A DNA stretch of 5,983 bases from Bordetella parapertussis. GTDB taxonomy: Bacteria; Pseudomonadota; Gammaproteobacteria; Burkholderiales; CAIKXV01. The translations under genes were made by a program, and so were the position numbers. Numbering within the stretch: position 1 is the first letter of the stretch; every line of letters begins with the position of its first letter. The stretch spans positions 1-5,983 of the forward strand of contig CAMDXD010000263.1 of the NCBI GenBank assembly GCA_945877995.1. The letters are read 5' to 3'. The notes beneath the pieces are model-generated. The model worked only from the letters and a program-made list of their open reading frames with translations. It was not told where the DNA came from and did no database searches. Positions 1 through 5,983 of this stretch are shown here, in pieces.

Positions 1-516
1 CGGGCCGTCGGCGACCGCTACGCGCATCGTTCGGTCGACCGGCCGGCGGCCTCGCACAGCCCCCTGAAGCTGGTGAATCCGCCGGTCGCGCTGATGTTCC
101 TGGAGGGGGCAGCGCGGCTCGCGCGCGCCGGCATCACGGTGGCCGGACACGTCGAGGGCGACCCGGCGCGGGTCGCGGTCGAGGCCTATCCGGGATACCT
201 CGTGCGCGCGATCACGCGCGCGTCGTACAAGAGCGACACGCGCGCGAAGCAGACCCCCGAACGGCACGCGGCGCGCGTCGCGATCCTCGAAGCACTGTGC
301 GCTGGCGACCATCCGCTAAGCATCCGCCTGTCGGCCGAAGCGCGGCTGCTCGACCGTGCGCTCGCCGATGGCAGCGGCGACACCCTCGATGCCATCGTCT
401 GCGCGCTGCAGGCGGGCTGGGCGCTGCAGCAGCGGCGCCATGGCGTGCCGGCCACCGTCGATCCGATCGAGGGCTGGATCGTCGGGGTGCCTGCGTTGCC
501 GCCGGGCGCCGCGTGA
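1..516 (+). CDS. DUF429 family protein, predicted RNase H-fold nuclease (5' end outside window)
   Basis: The reading frame is open from base 1 to the TGA at 514-516. A GTG at 73 could act as a start, but the 24 codons before it encode conserved family sequence (GDRY, then SHSPLKLVNPP spanning the GTG), so the gene begins upstream of the window. In the 171 visible residues, the marks of DUF429/COG2410 are SHSPLKLVNPP (about 19-29), EAYPGY (61-66), and a C-terminal DTLDA (127-131) followed by a Cys-Ala helix. The acidic residues in these last two blocks are the likely remaining active-site carboxylates of an RNase H-like fold; the first-strand Asp would lie off the window. No substrate is established for the family, so 'nuclease' is a fold-based prediction. 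Its stop shares one base with the helicase ATG at 516, which implies co-translation with that repair gene. Family assignment is good; function is uncertain. Confidence 0.85.
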   Translation, partial: RAVGDRYAHRSVDRPAASHSPLKLVNPPVALMFLEGAARLARAGITVAGHVEGDPARVAVEAYPGYLVRAITRASYKSDTRAKQTPERHAARVAILEALCAGDHPLSIRLSAEARLLDRALADGSGDTLDAIVCALQAGWALQQRRHGVPATVDPIEGWIVGVPALPPGAA

Positions 517-3056
517 TGGCCGCCGGTGCACCCGTGGTGCGCGGCCAATCCGGTGCGAACGACTGGGCCGACGGCGAACACGCGGGTGCAGTCGTCGGGC
601 AGCGCTCGGTGCGCCTGCCCGCGCCGCTGGCCCGCTGGTTCGAGGGCCGCGGCTGGCGCCCGTTCCCGTTCCAGCGCGAGGTCTGGCAGGCGTATGCCCG
701 TGGCGACAGCGGCCTGCTGCATGCGACCACCGGCTCTGGCAAGACCTATTCGGTCTGGTTCGCGGCGCTGATCGAGGCCCTGCGCGGCGGTGCACGGCGC
801 GCAAAGCCGCGCCCGTACACGGTGCTCTGGATCACGCCGATGCGCGCGCTCGCCGCCGATACCGCGCGGGCGCTCGCCGAGCCGCTGGCTGAACTCGGGC
901 TGGACTGGACCGTGGGTCAGCGTACCGGCGATACCGGCAGCGCCGAACGCGCGCGCCAGCAGCGCAGGCCGCCGACCGCGCTGGTGACGACACCGGAGAG
1001 CCTGTCGGTGATGCTTGCCCAGGCCGATGCCGCATCGTTGCTGGGCGGCGTGCGGCTGGTGGTGGTCGACGAATGGCATGAACTGCTCGGCAGCAAGCGC
1101 GGCGTGCAGGCGCAACTCGCACTGGCGCGGATCGCGCGCCTCAGCCCCGGGGTGCGTATCTGGGCGCTGTCGGCGACGATCGGCAACCTCGCGCAGGCGC
1201 GCGATGCGCTGCTCGGTTCGATGGGCCTGGCAGGCGTGCTGGTGCAGGGCAAGGTACCCAAGCGCGTGGTGGTCGACACCGTGATCCCGGACGTGCCGGA
1301 CCGCTTCCCGTGGGCCGGCCACCTCGGCATGCGTATGGTGGAGCCGGTCGCGCGCGAGATCGAGGCGGCCACCACTACGCTGGTGTTCACCAACGTCCGA
1401 TCGCATGCGGAGCAGTGGTACCAGGCGCTGCTCGAAGCCCGGCCGCAATGGGCGGGCCTGATCGCGCTCCACCATGGGTCGCTCGATCGGCGTCTGCGCG
1501 ACTGGGTCGAACTCGGGCTCAAGGAAGGCCGGCTCAAGGCGGTGGTGTGCACGTCCTCGCTCGACCTCGGCGTGGACTTCCTGCCGGTCGAGCGGGTGAT
1601 CCAGGTGGGCAGCCCGAAGGGCATGGCCCGCCTGCTGCAGCGTGCCGGGCGCTCCGGCCATGCGCCCGGCCGGGTGTCGCGCATCTCGTGCGTGCCGACG
1701 CACAGCTTCGAACTGATCGAGGCCGCTGCCGCGCGCGTGGCCGCGGGCGACCGGCGGGTGGAGGCGCGCGTGCCGCCGGAGGCGCCGATCGACGTGCTGG
1801 TGCAGCACCTGGTCACGGTTGCGCTGGGCGGCGGCTTCGAGGCCGATGCGCTGTATGACGAGGTGCGCACGACCTGGGCCTACCGCGACCTCGCGCGATC
1901 CGACTTCGACTGGGTGATCGACTTCGTCACCCGCGGCGGATCGTTGCATGCATACCCTGAGTACCGTCGGGTCGAGCGCACCGAGGATGGCCGCTACCGG
2001 GTGACCGACCGCGCGATCGCGCGCCGGCACCGGATGTCGATCGGTACCATCACCGCCGACAGTGCGATGGACGTGCGCTTCCTCGGTGGCGGCCGCATCG
2101 GCACCGTCGAGGAATCGTTCGTGAGCCGCCTGAAGCCAGGACAGGCCTTCCTGCTCGGGGGGCGGCTGCTGGCACTGGTGCGTATCCGCGAGATGACGGC
2201 CTATGTCCAGCGGGCGAAGCCGGGCACGGCTGCGGTGCCACGCTGGATGGGTGGGCGCAGCCCGCTGTCGACCGAACTCGCCCATGCAGTGGTCGAGATG
2301 ATCGACCGCGCGGGACAGGGCGACCGCAGCCTGCCGGAACTGCGTGCGGTGTCGCGGCTGGTCGAACTGCAGCAGCGCTGGTCGGTGGTGCCGCGCGCCG
2401 ACGAACTGCTGGTCGAGACCGTGCGCACGCGCGAGGGCCACCATCTGTTCTGCTTCCCGTTCGCGGGCCGCCTGGTGCATACCGGGCTCGCGTCGCTGTT
2501 GGGCTGGCGCGCGGCGCGCGGCGCGCCCAATACCTTCAGCGTCGCGGTCAGCGACTACGGCTTCGAGCTGCTGTCGCCGGTGCCGGTCGACTGGAAGGCG
2601 GCCTTCGCTGGCGGCCTGCTCGACGGCGCCGACCTGCAGTCGCACCTGCTCGAGAGCCTGAACGCGGGCGAACTCGCGCGCCGTCAGTTCCGCGAGATCG
2701 CGCGGGTCTCCGGGCTGGTGTTCACGGGCTTCCCTGGGCAGCCCAAGCGCGCGCGCGAGCTGCAGGCCAGTGCCGGGCTGTTGCACGATGTGTTCGAGCA
2801 GCACGATCCGGGCAACCTGCTGCTCGCGCAGGCGCGCGCCGAAGTGATGCGCGACGAACTCGACCTCGCGAGGCTCACCGACACGCTGGCCCGCATGCGT
2901 TCGATGGCGCTCCGGTTGGTCGAGGTCGAGCATCCGACCCCTTTTGCGTTCCCGCTGATGGCGGCGCGCATCCGCGAGAAGGTGTCCACCGAGAAGGTCG
3001 GCGACCGCATCGCGCGCATGGTCGCGGCACTGGAACGCGCGGCGGAGGCGGGATGA
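516..3056 (+). CDS. Ligase-associated DEXH-box DNA helicase (Lhr-Core type)
   Basis: This 846-residue superfamily 2 helicase carries all the expected motifs: Q-motif PFQ (51-53), motif I ATTGSGKT (70-77), Ia TPMRALA (107-113), Ib TTPESL (158-163), II DEWH (185-188), III SATIGN (219-224), IV FTNVRS (291-296), V TSSLDLGVDF (346-355) and VI QRAGRSGH (375-382). A winged-helix-like region (about 424-475), a beta-rich segment (about 508-557) and a long C-terminal domain follow, as in Lhr-Core. Known homologues are ATP-driven 3'-to-5' translocases that unwind nucleic acid duplexes and sit in a cluster with a metallophosphoesterase, an exonuclease and an ATP-dependent ligase. The DEWHEL form of motif II is typical of the ligase-associated group. 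The ATG at 516 is chosen because it overlaps the preceding TGA. No strong Shine-Dalgarno is seen there, so coupling is likely. About 30 residues precede the first conserved block (LPAPLARWF), so an internal GTG start, for example at 609, cannot be excluded. Confidence 0.95.
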   Translation: MAAGAPVVRGQSGANDWADGEHAGAVVGQRSVRLPAPLARWFEGRGWRPFPFQREVWQAYARGDSGLLHATTGSGKTYSVWFAALIEALRGGARRAKPRPYTVLWITPMRALAADTARALAEPLAELGLDWTVGQRTGDTGSAERARQQRRPPTALVTTPESLSVMLAQADAASLLGGVRLVVVDEWHELLGSKRGVQAQLALARIARLSPGVRIWALSATIGNLAQARDALLGSMGLAGVLVQGKVPKRVVVDTVIPDVPDRFPWAGHLGMRMVEPVAREIEAATTTLVFTNVRSHAEQWYQALLEARPQWAGLIALHHGSLDRRLRDWVELGLKEGRLKAVVCTSSLDLGVDFLPVERVIQVGSPKGMARLLQRAGRSGHAPGRVSRISCVPTHSFELIEAAAARVAAGDRRVEARVPPEAPIDVLVQHLVTVALGGGFEADALYDEVRTTWAYRDLARSDFDWVIDFVTRGGSLHAYPEYRRVERTEDGRYRVTDRAIARRHRMSIGTITADSAMDVRFLGGGRIGTVEESFVSRLKPGQAFLLGGRLLALVRIREMTAYVQRAKPGTAAVPRWMGGRSPLSTELAHAVVEMIDRAGQGDRSLPELRAVSRLVELQQRWSVVPRADELLVETVRTREGHHLFCFPFAGRLVHTGLASLLGWRAARGAPNTFSVAVSDYGFELLSPVPVDWKAAFAGGLLDGADLQSHLLESLNAGELARRQFREIARVSGLVFTGFPGQPKRARELQASAGLLHDVFEQHDPGNLLLAQARAEVMRDELDLARLTDTLARMRSMALRLVEVEHPTPFAFPLMAARIREKVSTEKVGDRIARMVAALERAAEAG
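3044..3048 (+). promoter_or_regulatory. Ribosome binding site of pdeM (GGAGG)
   Basis: GGAGG lies inside the last codons of the helicase gene, four bases before the ATG at 3053. The spacing is short, but together with the ATGA stop/start overlap it supports this start. Confidence 0.5.
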
Positions 3057-3721
3057 CGGCGGTCGTCACGATCGCCGGCGAGCAGCTGCAGTTGCTGCCG
3101 CAGCGCGCGCTGCTGTGGCCGGCGCGTGCGCTGCTGATGGTGGCCGATGCGCATTTCGGCAAGGCTGCGCGCTTTCGTACGCTCGGCGTGCCGGTGCCTC
3201 CGGGCACCACGGCCGTCAACCTGCAGGTCCTCGACGAGCTGGTCGACCGGCATGCGGTCGAGCGCATCGTCTTCCTCGGCGATCTGATGCATGGCCGCCT
3301 GCTGCCGGGGTCGGCGACCTTCCATGCGCTGATCGCCTGGCGCGAACGGCGTCCGGCGCTGTCGCTCGAACTGGTGCCGGGCAACCATGACCAGCACGCG
3401 GGCGAACTGCCGCCGGCGCTCGGCATCCAGGTCCACGAAGACCCGCACGATATCGGGCCGTTCGCGCTGCGCCACTACCCGGAGGCGCTGCCCGGCCGTT
3501 ATGTGCTGGCCGGGCATGTGCACCCGGTGGTGACGCTGCATGGCAGCGGGCGCGATCGTGTTCGTACACCGTGCTTCACCTTCGACGAAGCGGTTGGCGT
3601 GCTGCCGGCCTTCGGTGCATTCACCGGCGGTCATGTCGTGGAGCGCGCCGGGGCCGGGCGGATCTTCGTCGTCGCCGGCGAGCGCGTGCTCGCGTTGCCT
3701 GCGGGCAGAGCGGGCCCCTGA
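3053..3721 (+). CDS. pdeM: Ligase-associated DNA damage response endonuclease PdeM (metallophosphoesterase)
   Basis: This 222-residue protein, a usual length for the family, is a calcineurin-like binuclear metallophosphoesterase. All metal-binding blocks are present in order: DAH (32-34), GDLMH (76-80), GNHD (110-113), a lone His in HYP (141-143) and GHVH (154-157). The stretch ADAHFGKAARFRTLGVPVPPGTT (31-53) is characteristic of PdeM/MPE. The Pseudomonas putida homologue is a manganese-dependent endonuclease that cuts single-stranded DNA and is clustered with Lhr-Core, an exonuclease and a DNA ligase; the same role is inferred here. There is no signal peptide, so it should be cytoplasmic. 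The ATG at 3053 overlaps the helicase stop as ATGA, with a GGAGG just upstream. It is the last gene of this cluster and ends 20 bases before the convergent DUF2256 gene. Confidence 0.95.
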   Translation: MTAVVTIAGEQLQLLPQRALLWPARALLMVADAHFGKAARFRTLGVPVPPGTTAVNLQVLDELVDRHAVERIVFLGDLMHGRLLPGSATFHALIAWRERRPALSLELVPGNHDQHAGELPPALGIQVHEDPHDIGPFALRHYPEALPGRYVLAGHVHPVVTLHGSGRDRVRTPCFTFDEAVGVLPAFGAFTGGHVVERAGAGRIFVVAGERVLALPAGRAGP

Positions 3722-3741
3722 TCCCGGGCGCGCCGACGCTG
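3722..3741. other. 20-bp tail-to-tail junction of two operons, no terminator seen
   Basis: Only 20 bases separate the pdeM stop from the DUF2256 stop. They contain CCCGGG and GGCGCGCC palindromes, but no stable hairpin followed by a T-run in either direction. An intrinsic terminator is not evident, so termination may be Rho-dependent or lie inside the opposing genes. Confidence 0.6.
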
Positions 3742-3918
3742 CTAGGACGCCTTTGCCGCCCGGCACGCGTCGGAGCAGTACTTCACCTCGGCCCAGTTGT
3801 TGCGCCAGCGCTTGCGCCAGGTCATCGGCCGGCCGCACGCGGCGCACGGCTTCTGCGGCAGCGACTGCTTGTTGCCCTTGAACGCGCCCACCTTCGAGGG
3901 GGGCTTCTTCGCCGCCAT
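3742..3918 (-). CDS. DUF2256 family small zinc-ribbon-like protein
   Basis: A 58-residue reading frame runs from ATG at 3918-3916 to TAG at 3744-3742. After a Lys-rich start (MAAKKPPSK) comes the DUF2256 core: LPQKPCAACGRPMTWRKRW (20-38), then W42 and YCSDACR (47-53). The four cysteines C25, C28, C48 and C52 form a CxxC...CxxxC pattern suited to one zinc ion; metal binding is inferred. The basic, Trp-rich middle (WRKRW) would suit nucleic acid or protein contact, but no function is established for the family. The gene starts 11 bases after the SDR stop on the same strand, with no clear Shine-Dalgarno in that gap, so translation probably depends on re-initiation from the SDR gene. From memory, DUF2256 genes are often found beside cryptochrome/photolyase genes, which fits this operon. 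Its short length makes it easy to miss in automated annotation. Confidence 0.93.
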   Translation of the reverse strand: MAAKKPPSKVGAFKGNKQSLPQKPCAACGRPMTWRKRWRNNWAEVKYCSDACRAAKAS

Positions 3919-3929
3919 CGCGCCGGGGC

Positions 3930-4679
3930 TCAGGCCTTGATCAGCGGCCGGATCGTGCTGAAGCCGCCGTCGACTGCGATCACCTGTCCGGTCACCCGCC
4001 GCGCCGGCGGCGACAGCAGCCAGCCCACCAGCGAGGCGACTTCGTCCGGGTGGCCGATGCCGCCGATCGGATACTGCCGCGCGGCGGCCTGCCGGATGTT
4101 TTCGTTCGCCAGCAGCGGCGCGGCCATCGGCGTTTCCATCAGTCCCGGTGCGATGGCATTGACGCGGATGTCGTTCGGCGCATAGGTTGCTGCGGCCGAG
4201 CGCGCCAGCGCCTCGATGGCGCCCTTCGCGGCGGCCACCGCCTCGTGGTTGACCACGCCGATGCGCGCGACGATGGTGGAGAACAGCACGACCGATCCGC
4301 CACCGCCCGCGGCGCCTGCGCCGCGGTGTGCCTCGACGAAGGCGCGCAGCGAGAAGAACGCGGTGTCGAGGTTGGCCGACAGCACCGAACGGTACTGCGC
4401 TTCACTGGTACGGTGCATCGGCAGGATCAGCGTGCTGCCGGCGGCGTTCACCAGGGCGCCCGGCAGCCCGAAGCGTTCCGTGCAGGCGGCCAGCGCACCG
4501 GTGGCACCGGACTCGGTCGAGACATCGGCCTCGATCATCGCGCCCGTCCAGCCGCTGGCCGCGAGTTTCTCCGGTGCGCGGGTCACCAGCACCGGTGCCC
4601 AGGCGGAAGGGTCGAGGGTTGCGGTGATCGCGCGGGCGAGGCCGCCGGAACCACCGGTGATCAGTACGGGTCGTGTCAT
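3930..4679 (-). CDS. SDR family protein lacking the catalytic tyrosine
   Basis: This 249-residue protein is a classical-length short-chain dehydrogenase/reductase with a Rossmann fold. Visible motifs are the dinucleotide-binding TGGSGGLA (8-15, with Ala in the last position), D52-V53 after strand 3, NAAG (78-81), N103 of the fourth helix, NAIAPGLMETP (174-184) and GQVIAVDGG (231-239). The usual Ser...Tyr-x3-Lys catalytic set is altered: K152 is present, but the Tyr position four residues before it is V148 (GTG at 4238-4236), and the Ser position thirteen residues earlier is T135, with S134 beside it. NAD(P) binding therefore looks intact, while normal carbonyl/alcohol chemistry is doubtful. 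The ATG at 4679 overlaps the photolyase stop as ATGA, and AAGGA lies nine bases upstream. The substrate is unknown. The position between a photolyase and DUF2256 suggests a supporting role in light-dependent repair or its cofactors, which is inference. Confidence 0.95.
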   Translation of the reverse strand: MTRPVLITGGSGGLARAITATLDPSAWAPVLVTRAPEKLAASGWTGAMIEADVSTESGATGALAACTERFGLPGALVNAAGSTLILPMHRTSEAQYRSVLSANLDTAFFSLRAFVEAHRGAGAAGGGGSVVLFSTIVARIGVVNHEAVAAAKGAIEALARSAAATYAPNDIRVNAIAPGLMETPMAAPLLANENIRQAAARQYPIGGIGHPDEVASLVGWLLSPPARRVTGQVIAVDGGFSTIRPLIKA

Positions 4680-5983
4680 GGCAGGAGGTCCTTCGATCTG
4701 TCGTGGGGAGGAGTGCCGTCGCCGGCACGGATCGCTGTCGCGCGTGCGCCGATCGATGCGCGTGCGTCCTCGCCCAGCCGGGCGAGGTTCTTGAGCTGCA
4801 GCGCCATGCGGTTGTTCTTCGACAGCCGGGGCTGGTGGCGCAGCAGGAAGTCCCAGTAGAGCGTGGTGAACGGGCAGGCGTCTTCTCCGGTCGACTTGCC
4901 CGGGTCGAACCGGCAGCCCTTGCAGTAGTTGCTCATGCGATCGATGTAGCGACCGGTGGCCGCATACGGCTTCGAGGCCATCACGCCGCCGTCGCCGTAG
5001 AGCGCCATGCCCAGCGTGTTCGGCAGTTCGACCCATTCGATCGCATCGACGTACACCGCAAGGTACCAGCGATGCACTGCCTTCGGATCGATGCCCAGCA
5101 GCAGCGCATACAGCCCGGTGACCATCAGCCGCTGGATATGGTGCGCGTAGCCGAGTTCCAGCGTCTGTCCGATCGACTCGCGCAGGCAGGCCATCGGCGT
5201 GTCGCCGGTCCAGTAGAACGCGGGCAGCGGCTGCCGCGCATCGAGCGCGTTCATGTCAAGGTAGCCGGGCATCGTGCGCCAGTAGATGCCGCGCACGTAC
5301 TCGCGCCAGCCGAGTACCTGCCGGATGAAGCCCTCTGCCGCGGCGAGCGGCACCTGGCCCGCGCGCCATGCGCGCTCGGCCGCGGCAACCACCTCGCGCG
5401 GGTCGAGCAGCTTCACGTTCATCGCGGCCGACAGGTGCGCATGGTAGAGCCACGGCTGGCCGGTCCACATCGCATCCTGGTGGTCGCCGAACAGGGGCAG
5501 TCGCTGCCCGATGAACGCATCGAGCGCGGCCAGGGCATCGGCGCGGGTCACCGGCCAGGCGAACCGGTCGAGCGAGCCAGGGTGCCCGGACAGCCTCTGG
5601 TCGATCAGGTCGATCACTTCGCGGGTGATCGCATCGGGCTGGAACAGCAGCGGCGGCGGCACGCCCTGCGGCCCGGAGGCCGGAAACGACTTCCGGTTTT
5701 CTGCATCGAAATTCCACTGCCCGCCGGCGGGCTCGTCGCCGTCCATCAGCACGGCATGGCGTACTCGCATTTCGCGGTAGAAGAATTCCAGCCGCAGCTG
5801 CTTGCGGCCCTTCGCATGGCGTTCGAAGTCTTCGCCGCTGCACAGGAAGTGCCGGTCTTCCAGCAGCACCGGTGCGGCCGCATGCGCGGCGAACGTTTCG
5901 CGTAGCCGCCACTCGCCGGGTGTGACCATCACGACCGCCTGCGGCTTCAGCGCAGCCACGGCCTGCGCCAGCGCTGCGCCGAG
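4676..5983 (-). CDS. phrB: Iron-sulfur cryptochrome/photolyase (FeS-BCP, PhrB/CryB type; N-terminus outside window)
   Basis: The frame is open from the window edge to the TGA at 4678-4676, giving 435 visible residues, numbered here from 5983. A GTG at 5959 is possible but unlikely as start, since family-like sequence continues past it and about 84 residues would be missing relative to Agrobacterium PhrB (about 507 residues). Four cysteines, C266, C354, C357 and C370, have exactly the spacing I recall for the [4Fe-4S] ligands of PhrB (C350, C438, C441, C454). With that offset, H281-H282 match the PhrB catalytic His365-His366, and W258, W306 and Y307 match PhrB residues linked to lesion binding or electron transfer. 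GWREYVRGIYW (225-235) is another family block. The likely role is FAD- and light-dependent repair of (6-4) photoproducts; a photoreceptor role as in Rhodobacter CryB is the alternative. It is the first visible gene of the minus-strand operon and overlaps the SDR gene by four bases. Confidence 0.95.
   Translation of the reverse strand, partial: LGAALAQAVAALKPQAVVMVTPGEWRLRETFAAHAAAPVLLEDRHFLCSGEDFERHAKGRKQLRLEFFYREMRVRHAVLMDGDEPAGGQWNFDAENRKSFPASGPQGVPPPLLFQPDAITREVIDLIDQRLSGHPGSLDRFAWPVTRADALAALDAFIGQRLPLFGDHQDAMWTGQPWLYHAHLSAAMNVKLLDPREVVAAAERAWRAGQVPLAAAEGFIRQVLGWREYVRGIYWRTMPGYLDMNALDARQPLPAFYWTGDTPMACLRESIGQTLELGYAHHIQRLMVTGLYALLLGIDPKAVHRWYLAVYVDAIEWVELPNTLGMALYGDGGVMASKPYAATGRYIDRMSNYCKGCRFDPGKSTGEDACPFTTLYWDFLLRHQPRLSKNNRMALQLKNLARLGEDARASIGARATAIRAGDGTPPHDRSKDLLP
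4689..4693 (-). promoter_or_regulatory. Ribosome binding site of the SDR gene (AAGGA)
   Basis: Read on the minus strand, AAGGA lies nine bases before the ATG at 4679, inside the 3' end of the photolyase gene. It supports this start over the much longer open frame upstream, which has no SDR homology. Confidence 0.55.

Noticed and set aside
297..515. Extension of the helicase frame upstream to 297
   Set aside because: The 73 extra residues are Arg-rich shadow sequence of the DUF429 gene. The ATG at 516 fits the stop/start overlap and family length.
186..2933. A 915-codon open frame on the minus strand across the DUF429 and helicase genes
   Set aside because: It is antisense to clearly conserved helicase motifs, rich in Arg, His, Ala and Gln with no domain pattern, as expected from GC-rich codon bias on the opposite strand.
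3711..3734. Possible hairpin around GGGCCCC and CCCGGGC as a bidirectional terminator
   Set aside because: Only about four base pairs can form in the stem and no T-run follows on either strand.
2684..3847. A 387-codon minus-strand open frame opposite the helicase end and pdeM
   Set aside because: Composition is typical of an antisense shadow, and it would overlap the DUF2256 gene in another frame.
4680..5036. Extension of the SDR frame upstream to 5036
   Set aside because: The added 119 residues are Arg/His-rich, overlap the photolyase C-terminus in another frame and have no SDR similarity. The ATG at 4679 has an AAGGA and begins exactly at the Rossmann strand.
4673..5905. A 410-codon plus-strand open frame opposite the photolyase
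   Set aside because: It mirrors the photolyase coding strand, has no recognisable domain, and the minus frame contains the complete FeS-BCP motif set.

Overview
The window is very GC-rich, fully packed coding DNA, with strong G/C preference at third codon positions. It fits a free-living proteobacterium, probably beta or gamma, but nothing in the sequence fixes the genus. There is no tRNA, rRNA, CRISPR array, insertion sequence or other mobile element. Six genes fill almost all of it, as two convergent gene clusters that meet tail to tail at about 3722-3741. Both clusters run off the window, so their promoters are not visible.

Plus strand (1-3721): the 3' part of a DUF429 (predicted RNase H-fold nuclease) gene; a complete Lhr-Core type 'ligase-associated' DEXH-box helicase; and a complete PdeM manganese-type metallophosphoesterase endonuclease. 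The junctions are a 1-nt overlap (TGATG) and a 4-nt overlap (ATGA), so the three genes look translationally coupled. The helicase and PdeM are two of the four members of a known bacterial DNA-repair cluster. The other two, an ATP-dependent DNA ligase and a metallo-beta-lactamase-fold exonuclease, are not in view and may lie upstream of position 1.

Minus strand (5983 down to 3742): a nearly complete iron-sulfur cryptochrome/photolyase (FeS-BCP, PhrB/CryB type) lacking only its N-terminus at the window edge; a short-chain dehydrogenase/reductase (SDR) whose catalytic Tyr is replaced by Val; and a 58-codon DUF2256 protein with four cysteines arranged like a zinc ribbon. The first junction is a 4-nt ATGA overlap and the second is an 11-nt gap.

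The theme is DNA damage repair: a light-driven UV-lesion repair operon facing a helicase/nuclease repair operon. The least explained parts are the Tyr-less SDR and the DUF2256 protein tied to the photolyase, and the DUF429 gene tied to the helicase/PdeM pair. The main enzymes belong to known families, so any novelty lies in these accessory partners.
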